A stretch of 6,870 nucleotides of DNA, taken from NCBI GenBank assembly GCA_021774995.1, contig JAJFIM010000089.1, positions 1-6,870 of the forward strand, read 5' to 3'. Both the position numbers and the translations under genes were made by a program. The number at the start of each line of letters is the position of its first letter. Position 1 is the stretch's first letter. Below the pieces are notes generated by a model that worked only from the letters and a program-made list of their open reading frames with translations, was not told where the DNA came from and made no database searches. Source of the stretch: Alphaproteobacteria bacterium. Lineage in GTDB: Bacteria > Pseudomonadota > Alphaproteobacteria > SMXP01. This document shows, one piece after another, positions 1 through 5,412 of the stretch.

Positions 1-1310
1 TCGATGTCGGCGACGCCGTGCGTTCTGACGCGGTCGTCGCTGAGATCGAGTCGAGTAAAATCGCCAATGAAATGGAAGCTCATGCTGACGGCGTTCTGCG
101 ACGCAGATTTGTCGAAGAGGGGGAAACGCTTCCCGTCGGTATTTTGTTGGGCGTCATTGCGGATGCGTCCGTTTCAGATCAAGAGATCGACGCCTTCGCG
201 GCGTCGTTTACACCGGGCAGTGATGCGGAGACTTCTGAGGGCGGGGGGGAAGCGCCGCCGTCAGGGGCGGCTTACTCTGGTCAAGAGGGGGCGGCCGCGT
301 TGCCGGGTGCGGGGTCTTCAGGCATCGAGATTCCGCAGCAGTTGAAGGAGGGCGCCCGCACGCCCGTCCTGGCGACTCACAACGCGGCGAAGCTGGCGGA
401 ACTTTGGGGTGTTAATTTGTCCCTCGTGACGGGGACCGGGCGCCGCGGGCGCATTTCAAAAACAGATTTGATCGCCGCTATTCTTGACGCCGGGGGATCG
501 GTGGATGCGCGCGCCAAGGGGCGCAGACGCAAAGCAACCGGCGCGGGGGCGGCGGTTGGCGAGCATGTCGGAACGTCCGTCGCGGTCATGGATCGCTCAG
601 CCTTTAGCCCTGACGTTTCCGGCGACGCGTATGAACAGCGGCCTCTGTCCAGAATGCGCCAGACCATTGCCGAGCGGTTGACGCTCTCGAAGCGCAACGC
701 GCCTCATTACCGTCTGAGCGCCGAAATTATTTTGGATGAGAGTCTGGCGTTGCGGCGCCTGGCAAATGACAGATCAGACGCGTACAAAGTTTCGCTCAAC
801 GATGTGCTGATCAAAGCGGCGGCGCAAACCTTGATGGCGGTTCCGAACGTCAATGTCTGTTTTGATGGCGATGAGGTCCGATATTACAAAGACGCCCATA
901 TCGCGGTGGCGGTCGCGCTGGAGGCGGGGTTGATCACGCCGGTGATTCGGGCGGCGAATCGAAAAGGCCTGATCGAGATCTCTCAGGAAATGGCGTCTCT
1001 GGTCGACCGCGCGCGTCAGGGGCGCTTGTCGCCCGATGATTTTGAAGGGGGTACTTTTTCTCTCTCAAATCTCGGCATGTTCGGCATCCATCAGTTCGAC
1101 GCCATCATCAATCCGCCTCAGGCCGCCATACTTGCCGTCGGGAAAGGGGAGCGCCGAAAGATTCTGGGGGAGAACGACGAAGAGATAATTGCGACGGTGA
1201 TGACGGCGACCCTGTCATGCGATCACCGGGTCATTGACGGCGCTCTCGGCGCCGCGTTCATGCAGCAATTCAAAGACTATATGGAGCATCCGACGCGGAT
1301 GCTTCAGTAA
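1..1310 (+). CDS. Dihydrolipoamide acyltransferase (E2) of a 2-oxo acid dehydrogenase complex, N-terminus cut by window edge
   Basis: This E2 core subunit transfers an acyl group from its lipoyl arm to CoA in a cytoplasmic 2-oxo acid dehydrogenase complex. The frame is open from base 3, giving 435 residues; about 30 residues of the lipoyl domain are probably missing. Three domains are visible. First is the end of a lipoyl domain, with the lipoylated lysine in IESSKI at 57-59. An Ala/Gly/Pro-rich linker follows. Next is a peripheral (E3)-subunit-binding domain around 360-495, with VTGTGRRGRISK. Last is the catalytic domain from about 620, with SLSNLGMFGI and the active-site motif DHRVIDG at 1221-1241 (His at 1224-1226). 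The lipoyl part (GVLRR, then GETLPVGILLGVIAD) resembles AcoC-type acetoin dehydrogenase E2 by recall, but pyruvate or branched-chain substrates remain possible. The E1 and E3 genes are not in the window and are expected to the left. Confidence 0.93.
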   Translation, partial: DVGDAVRSDAVVAEIESSKIANEMEAHADGVLRRRFVEEGETLPVGILLGVIADASVSDQEIDAFAASFTPGSDAETSEGGGEAPPSGAAYSGQEGAAALPGAGSSGIEIPQQLKEGARTPVLATHNAAKLAELWGVNLSLVTGTGRRGRISKTDLIAAILDAGGSVDARAKGRRRKATGAGAAVGEHVGTSVAVMDRSAFSPDVSGDAYEQRPLSRMRQTIAERLTLSKRNAPHYRLSAEIILDESLALRRLANDRSDAYKVSLNDVLIKAAAQTLMAVPNVNVCFDGDEVRYYKDAHIAVAVALEAGLITPVIRAANRKGLIEISQEMASLVDRARQGRLSPDDFEGGTFSLSNLGMFGIHQFDAIINPPQAAILAVGKGERRKILGENDEEIIATVMTATLSCDHRVIDGALGAAFMQQFKDYMEHPTRMLQ

Positions 1311-1412
1311 GGCGCTCTTTCGCGGGCGGGCGCTTTAGCTGACCGTTTCACGGGGGGGAACGCTCGGGTTCGCGCGGCGGTGCATACCCGTGCGCACGCA
1401 ATTTTTAAGACT

Positions 1413-1460
1413 TGTGAATTGACAATGATCATGCGGTGTGATCACAATGTTAGGTCACAC
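1413..1460. promoter_or_regulatory. Cluster of TGTGA/TCACA half-sites, putative operator
   Basis: TGTGA occurs at 1413-1417 and 1437-1441, and its complement TCACA at 1442-1446 and 1455-1459. The middle pair forms the perfect 10-base palindrome TGTGATCACA. GTGTGA at 1436-1441 also pairs with TCACAC at 1455-1460 across 13 bases. TTGTGAATTGACAA at 1412-1425 is a near-palindrome over the -35 box. The pentamers match CRP/FNR-family half-sites, but none has the usual six-base spacing, so the binding protein cannot be named. Confidence 0.4.
1419..1448 (+). promoter_or_regulatory. Candidate sigma-70-type promoter for the TonB receptor gene
   Basis: A perfect TTGACA -35 box at 1419-1424 is followed after 18 bases by CACAAT at 1443-1448, a four-of-six match to TATAAT. 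Transcription would start near 1455, giving a leader of roughly 168 bases. The -10 box lies inside the symmetric TGTGATCACA element, so a protein bound there would probably block transcription. The -35 match is good and the -10 is mediocre. Confidence 0.4.
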
Positions 1461-1590
1461 GATGCCAGAGAACCCTTATGGAACACTCTATACGGGCGCT
1501 CGCGTGTCAGAGTTCACGGATTTGCGTTTTTCAAATTCACGTCAAAATGGGGACCTGAACGGCGGTTTGTTTTTGATCTTTTAGAGGAAT

Positions 1591-1613
1591 TAAGACGTCA
1601 CAGTCTTAGGGAG
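1591..1613 (+). promoter_or_regulatory. Hairpin abutting the ribosome binding site of the TonB receptor gene
   Basis: TAAGAC (1591-1596) and GTCTTA (1603-1608) form a perfect 6-bp stem with a 6-base loop. The last base of the stem is the first base of the Shine-Dalgarno sequence AGGGAG (1608-1613), which lies nine bases before the ATG at 1623. This RBS decides the start codon. The hairpin could modulate ribosome access, although most of the SD sequence stays unpaired, so any effect may be small. Confidence 0.45.
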
Positions 1614-1622
1614 AATAAGATA

Positions 1623-3881
1623 ATGAAAGCTCTACACATACGCCGAATTTTGCTTGGGGGCGCGGCGGTTTTACCACTGCTTGTTTCACCTGTGGTTGCC
1701 CAGGATGGGCGGCCGTTGCGCAGTATTGATGAGATAATTGTTTCAGCTGAAAAGCGCGATGTTAATCTTCAAAAAGTGCCGTCCTCCGTGTCGGTGTTTA
1801 CTAGTGAAGCACTTGATTCGCAGAGCGTCATCAACGCGGTTGATCTCAGTGGTCTTGCGCCGGGCTTGACCATTTCTAAAAATGAAGGTTTCAGGCGCGT
1901 CGTTGTTATTCGGGGCCTCGGGCTTGAAGCCAATCAAAACGATATCGCCAATCCGTCCGTGTCATCGCATATTGATGGCGTTTTCACGCCGTCTGATATT
2001 TCGCTGAATTCGGATTTTCTTGATATCGAACGCATTGAGATTTTGCGCGGACCGCAGGGGACAGTGTTTGGCCAGAACTCCACGGGGGGCGCCATTAACG
2101 TCGTCACCAAGCAACCAAAGCTTGATGAATTTGAGGGACAGGCAGATGTGTCTTTAGGGACGTTCGATCTCGTGCGGGTCCGCGCGGCAGTGAACGTGCC
2201 GATCAATTCGCAATTCGCGGCGCGGGCGGCGTTTTCTTATTTCAAACATGATGGCTTCACCAAAAACTTGGCGATTCCAGGCGTAAGGCTGGATGAAGAA
2301 GACAATTTTTCTGGGCGAATTCAACTTCTTTGGCAACCATCGCCTCAGTTTTCAGCGACTCTTCGCGCGCAATTTTTCACAACGGATGTGAATGACCGCG
2401 CGCAGAAAAACATTCTGGACCCGACGCCTGATCCGCGCAAATTAAGACAGGATTTTCCAGGCGGTTTTGAATTCGACAGTAAGATCTATAGCGCCGAGTT
2501 GAAATATGAGATGCCCTGGGCGACCATCAAGTCCATCACCAGCTATCAGGACGAAGAAGAGAATCAGTCGCGCGATACCGACCGCTCAGACGGTTTCTTT
2601 GCGCCCGCCGATATTGTGCCTGATCGTGGCCGCACGATTGAAACAATCACCCAGGAAATCAATATTGTTTCCGCGGGCGAACAAATATTACCGGTCGACT
2701 GGATTGTTGGATTCTTTTATCTCGACACGGAAACCAATGTCCGGTTTCTTGAATTTGCCGATTTCAATTTCGACGGCGTGATCGACACCACGATCGATAC
2801 GGTTGATCCATTTTCTAATCCGGATTTAGGATTCCAGACCAGTTCGACGCCGACTCGAAAATCCTGGTCCGTCTACGCACAGGCGACTTGGAATGTTACG
2901 GACTATTTGAGATTGACCGGCGGCGTCAGATATACCGATGACGAAGTCAAAAGTCAGGTGACAAATTTCTTCGGCGCATTCGGCAGCACGCCCTTGCGCG
3001 CTGACACGACCAAGACGACGGGCAAGGTCAGTGTGGAATGGGATATCGCCGAAGATAATATGATCTATGCTTCATGGACTCGCGGTTTCAAACCGGGCGG
3101 CACCAATTTGACGTCGGGCGCTTTTGTGCCACCCACATACGGGGATGAGACCATTGACGCATATGAAGTCGGCTTGAAAAACCGATTCATGGATGATCGG
3201 GTGCAAATCAATCTCGCCGCGTTCTTTTACGATTATGAAAACTTCCAGTTTCAGAACACCGATCCATTGCCCTTTAGTGGCGGCGTTGACAATATTCCGA
3301 AATCTGAAGTCTACGGCGTGGAAGGCGAGTTAACGGCTTTCTTGACGGATAACCTCCGGCTCGACGCCAATTTCGCCTATCTAAAAACTGAAGTCACGAG
3401 CAGTTTTCTTGTTCTCGACAGTGTTGCCGGAAACAACGCCCAAAATGTTTTGTTGGGAATGGGTTTCGATTTGTTCAGTCCTGAAGTGTTCGCAGCCCGT
3501 TCGGCGGCGATCACAGATATAAAGGGAGCTGATCTGCCGAAAACGCCTGAATTCGCCACCAATATCAATCTGTATTACGATATTGATGTGCAAAGCATAG
3601 GCGTGATGACGGCGCATGTTCAGTATACGTATCGTGATAGCTTCAATTACCGGGTCTTTGATAATGCCGCGACAGATCAGGTAGGGTCCTATGATTTGTG
3701 GAACTTTGATCTTAGGTGGCAGCCGGAAAATCAAGACTGGACTCTCGATTTCATCGTCACCAATATTGAAGATGATAACGCTGTGAACTCGCGCTTTACG
3801 GATGTGTTCGGCGTCGGCAGTACGAGTGATGAACTGGTTGCGCCGCGTCAATTCATCATTAGAGCTGGATTCAGGTTCTAG
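1623..3881 (+). CDS. TonB-dependent outer-membrane receptor
   Basis: The product is a 22-strand-type outer-membrane barrel receptor that imports a scarce ligand such as an iron chelate, vitamin or oligosaccharide, using energy from TonB-ExbB-ExbD. The ATG at 1623 was chosen because AGGGAG lies nine bases upstream and the first 26 residues form a clean signal peptide (basic start, hydrophobic core, cleavage likely after VVA). The mature 752-residue precursor has a TonB-box-like IDEIIVSAEKR (35-45), a plug domain (about 49-165) with IRGLG, IDGVF and LRGPQGTVFG-STGGAINVVTK, then the beta-barrel ending in aromatic RAGFRF. Length is normal for the family. The sequence resembles receptors expanded in sphingomonad-like alphaproteobacteria. 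The ligand cannot be read from the sequence. Residues 380-388 carry an odd DxNxDGxxD motif. An intrinsic terminator follows, so it is probably transcribed alone. Confidence 0.95.
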   Translation: MKALHIRRILLGGAAVLPLLVSPVVAQDGRPLRSIDEIIVSAEKRDVNLQKVPSSVSVFTSEALDSQSVINAVDLSGLAPGLTISKNEGFRRVVVIRGLGLEANQNDIANPSVSSHIDGVFTPSDISLNSDFLDIERIEILRGPQGTVFGQNSTGGAINVVTKQPKLDEFEGQADVSLGTFDLVRVRAAVNVPINSQFAARAAFSYFKHDGFTKNLAIPGVRLDEEDNFSGRIQLLWQPSPQFSATLRAQFFTTDVNDRAQKNILDPTPDPRKLRQDFPGGFEFDSKIYSAELKYEMPWATIKSITSYQDEEENQSRDTDRSDGFFAPADIVPDRGRTIETITQEINIVSAGEQILPVDWIVGFFYLDTETNVRFLEFADFNFDGVIDTTIDTVDPFSNPDLGFQTSSTPTRKSWSVYAQATWNVTDYLRLTGGVRYTDDEVKSQVTNFFGAFGSTPLRADTTKTTGKVSVEWDIAEDNMIYASWTRGFKPGGTNLTSGAFVPPTYGDETIDAYEVGLKNRFMDDRVQINLAAFFYDYENFQFQNTDPLPFSGGVDNIPKSEVYGVEGELTAFLTDNLRLDANFAYLKTEVTSSFLVLDSVAGNNAQNVLLGMGFDLFSPEVFAARSAAITDIKGADLPKTPEFATNINLYYDIDVQSIGVMTAHVQYTYRDSFNYRVFDNAATDQVGSYDLWNFDLRWQPENQDWTLDFIVTNIEDDNAVNSRFTDVFGVGSTSDELVAPRQFIIRAGFRF

Positions 3882-3913
3882 TCAGTAAATTTAAATGGAC
3901 GTCAGTAAGTGAT

Positions 3914-3946
3914 AAAGCAAAGGGTGAAACATCCCTTTGCTTTTTT
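3914..3946 (+). terminator. Rho-independent terminator after the TonB receptor gene
   Basis: AAAGCAAAGGG (3914-3924) and CCCTTTGCTTT (3933-3943) form a perfect 11-bp stem with an 8-base loop, and six consecutive T residues at 3941-3946 overlap and follow the 3' arm. It lies 32 bases after the receptor stop codon and separates that gene from the DUF2165 gene. Confidence 0.92.
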
Positions 3947-3958
3947 GCGTTCTATTTT

Positions 3959-3998
3959 CGAAGCGCTTATGTAAAAGTTGCGAAGCGCGAATAAGCGC
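3959..3998. repeat. Inverted and direct GCGC-containing repeats upstream of the DUF2165 gene
   Basis: GCGCTTAT (3963-3970) and ATAAGCGC (3991-3998) are perfect inverted copies separated by 20 bases. CGAAGCGC also occurs twice in direct orientation (3959-3966 and 3981-3988, 22 bases start to start). The AAGCGCTT portion at 3961-3968 is itself palindromic. Two-turn spacing fits a dimeric regulator binding one face of DNA. A promoter is expected in or just after this block, but no clear -35/-10 pair is visible. Confidence 0.35.
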
Positions 3999-4045
3999 CG
4001 AAATATTCATAACCCTTTGGGTTTATCGCAGGTGAGGTCACTCTT

Positions 4046-4531
4046 GTGGCTACAAGGCTATCAAAAATAATCTTGATGCTGTCGGTGGCTGTTTTTTCGT
4101 CACTGGTGGTTTTTAACAACGTCACCGACTACGACTCGAATTTTCAATTTGTGCGCCATGTCTTGCTGATGGACACAACTTTTCCAGACAATAAAGGCCT
4201 GTGGCGGTCTATTTCCAACCCCCTTCTACATCATTCTTTTTACATCATGATCATCGCCGGGGAGGCGGTCGTTGCGTTGCTGGCGTGGATCGGCGCCCTG
4301 CGGTTATGGCGCGCAGCGGGAAACGCCGACGCATTTAACCGCAGCAAGGACGCCGCAATTTGGTCTTTGACATTGGGTATCGTGTTGTGGTTCACCGGTT
4401 TCATCGCGATAGGGGGCGAATGGTTTCTGATGTGGCAATCACAGGTATGGAATGGCCAGCAAGCGGCTTTTAGAATCACGGTCTATTTTGCTCTGATCTT
4501 GCTGTTTATCGTAAAAAAGGACGATGATTGA
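4046..4531 (+). CDS. DUF2165 family small integral membrane protein
   Basis: The product is a 161-residue inner-membrane protein of unknown function. Four hydrophobic segments are visible at about 8-25, 64-85, 104-124 and 142-156. Motifs that I recall from DUF2165 proteins are present: FNNVTDY (23-29), VRHVLLMDTTFP (36-47), LHHS (61-64) and GGEWFLMWQS-VWNGQ-AFR (123-143). The start is the GTG at 4046, supported by GAGG (4034-4037) eight bases upstream; the next in-frame ATG at 4076 lacks a ribosome binding site and would trim the first helix. The C-terminus ends in a charged KKDDD tail. It is isolated from the receptor by a terminator and has its own repeat-rich upstream region, so it is probably its own transcription unit or runs on into gntR. 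Confidence 0.88.
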   Translation: MATRLSKIILMLSVAVFSSLVVFNNVTDYDSNFQFVRHVLLMDTTFPDNKGLWRSISNPLLHHSFYIMIIAGEAVVALLAWIGALRLWRAAGNADAFNRSKDAAIWSLTLGIVLWFTGFIAIGGEWFLMWQSQVWNGQQAAFRITVYFALILLFIVKKDDD

Positions 4532-4544
4532 GAAAAGCGGACTG

Positions 4545-4557
4545 AAATATGATATTT
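4545..4557. repeat. 13-base AT-rich palindrome before gntR
   Basis: AAATAT and ATATTT flank a single G. The element lies 14 bases after the DUF2165 stop, within the AT-rich spacer that leads to gntR. It could be a regulator site, but AT-only palindromes arise easily by chance. Confidence 0.25.
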
Positions 4558-4591
4558 GGGTAACAATCTATGTCATGCCGGTTATTATATT

Positions 4592-4619
4592 TTGCCCATT
4601 ATAAGTGTGGTTTCATATT
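4592..4619 (+). promoter_or_regulatory. Weak candidate promoter for gntR
   Basis: TTGCCC (4592-4597) and CATATT (4614-4619) are separated by 16 bases, and each matches four of six consensus positions. The whole 135-base spacer before gntR is AT-rich, so other -10-like hexamers occur (for example TATAAG at 4600-4605 with no good -35). A promoter is likely here; its exact position is not secure. Confidence 0.25.
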
Positions 4620-4653
4620 GAGAGATATTAAGATAGTAGGATACCGGACATAT

Positions 4654-4668
4654 ATAAGGATATCTTAT
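4654..4668 (+). promoter_or_regulatory. Inverted repeat overlapping the gntR ribosome binding site and start codon
   Basis: ATAAG (4654-4658) and CTTAT (4664-4668) are perfect inverted copies around a 5-base centre. The left arm contains the start of the Shine-Dalgarno AAGGA (4656-4660), and the right arm ends within the ATG at 4667. It may be an autoregulatory operator or a weak RNA hairpin that hides the start site. Confidence 0.35.
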
Positions 4669-5380
4669 GCACGAGAAATTAGACTCGAAAAGTAAAGACC
4701 AGAACGGCGAAGCTCCGAAGAAAACGGTTCAGAACCTCGTTTATAATGAGCTCCGCCGTAGTCTGATGATCGGCGCTTTTGCGCCTGGCGACAGAATCAG
4801 TCTGCGGAGCCTGGCTCAGGAGATGGGGACCAGCATGATGCCGGTCCGAGAGGCTGTGAATCGGCTTATTGCGGAACGCGCTTTTGAGGTTCTCCCCAAT
4901 AGAAGCATCTGCGTACCGCCCATGCCCCGCGAGAAGTTTAATGAAATCACGCATTGGCGCATTCAGCTTGAAACCACTGCGACGCGAGACGCCTGTGCGA
5001 ACGCAACTCCAGATCTGATTAAGAAAATCGAGAGCATTAACGATGAGATGATTGAAGCCTTCAAATCCGATGCGCGCGAAGAGGTGCTTTCCTGTAACTA
5101 CGCCTTTCATTTTGCCATTTATGAGGCGGCGGGATCGTCCGTCTTGCTGCCTATGATCGAGAGTCTTTGGCTTCAAGTCGGGCCGTTTACGTATTATTCA
5201 ATGCCATCGCCCAAAGACCTGTGGAATGCAAAATTCCACCGCCAGATTATCGACGCCTTAAAAGACGCCGACGCGGACGCGGCGGGCAAAGCCATGGAAA
5301 AAGACATTACGAATACGGCCGATTACCTCAAGGAACGCGGCTACGATAACACCACGAAGCTACGGCGCATCATGCGCTGA
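4667..5380 (+). CDS. GntR family transcriptional regulator, FCD (FadR/VanR-like) subfamily
   Basis: This 237-residue cytoplasmic DNA-binding protein probably acts as a ligand-responsive dimeric repressor. An N-terminal winged helix-turn-helix spans about 20-85, with LRSLAQEMGTSMMPVREAVNRL as its core. An all-helical FCD effector domain spans about 90-222, with R98-x-x-L-E102, an FH pair at 147-148 and a second FH at 190-191. The ATG start follows AAGGA by six bases. Length is typical. In the four-residue metal site of FCD domains (normally Asp, His, His, His), by-eye alignment gives N144, H148, H191 and D213, so two ligands appear changed. It follows the DUF2165 gene by 135 bases and is convergent with the permease gene, which makes that transporter or the upstream genes possible targets. 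The effector is unknown. Confidence 0.93.
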   Translation: MHEKLDSKSKDQNGEAPKKTVQNLVYNELRRSLMIGAFAPGDRISLRSLAQEMGTSMMPVREAVNRLIAERAFEVLPNRSICVPPMPREKFNEITHWRIQLETTATRDACANATPDLIKKIESINDEMIEAFKSDAREEVLSCNYAFHFAIYEAAGSSVLLPMIESLWLQVGPFTYYSMPSPKDLWNAKFHRQIIDALKDADADAAGKAMEKDITNTADYLKERGYDNTTKLRRIMR

Positions 5381-5412
5381 CGCCGCAGGCTTGCCGATGA
5401 GACCTTATTGGG

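Larger units (their letters stand above)
1311..1622. other. 312-base intergenic region: leader and control region of the TonB receptor gene
   Basis: This spacer separates the E2 stop codon from the receptor start. It contains no convincing protein or RNA gene. It holds a TTGACA promoter candidate, four TGTGA/TCACA pentamers in 47 bases, a possible 40-codon leader ORF (1462-1584) and a hairpin at 1591-1608 that reaches the receptor's Shine-Dalgarno sequence. The receptor frame is open upstream as far as 1380, but that stretch does not look like protein and the signal peptide fixes the start at 1623. No strong terminator follows the E2 gene, so some read-through from it is possible. Confidence 0.7.

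Noticed and set aside
1309..1336. Possible terminator after the E2 gene (AAGGCGC with GCGCTTT)
   Set aside because: The stem is 7 bp with a G-T wobble, the loop is 14 bases, and no T run follows.
1380..1622. N-terminal extension of the TonB receptor frame by 81 residues, beginning at a GTG
   Set aside because: The frame is open by chance. A good RBS and a clean signal peptide place the start at 1623, and the promoter candidate lies inside the extension.
3381..3851. 156-codon open frame on the minus strand inside the receptor gene
   Set aside because: It is antisense to a strongly recognisable barrel sequence, has no recognisable domain, and its codons mirror the receptor frame.
3881..3908. 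Two direct copies of GTCAGTAA, 20 bases apart, after the receptor gene
   Set aside because: An 8-base repeat overlapping a stop codon with no further structure; likely chance or minor slippage.
4011..4023. AACCC-TTT-GGGTT mini-hairpin before the DUF2165 gene
   Set aside because: It is a 5-bp stem with a 3-base loop, not followed by a T run and too short to call a terminator or a regulator.
4679..5176. 165-codon open frame on the minus strand inside gntR
   Set aside because: It is a shadow of a well-supported regulator gene, with no family resemblance or credible RBS.
5365..5377. GCGCAT-C-ATGCGC palindrome at the end of gntR
   Set aside because: It lies wholly in codons for the final Arg-Arg-Ile-Met-Arg; no T run follows, so it is not a convincing terminator.
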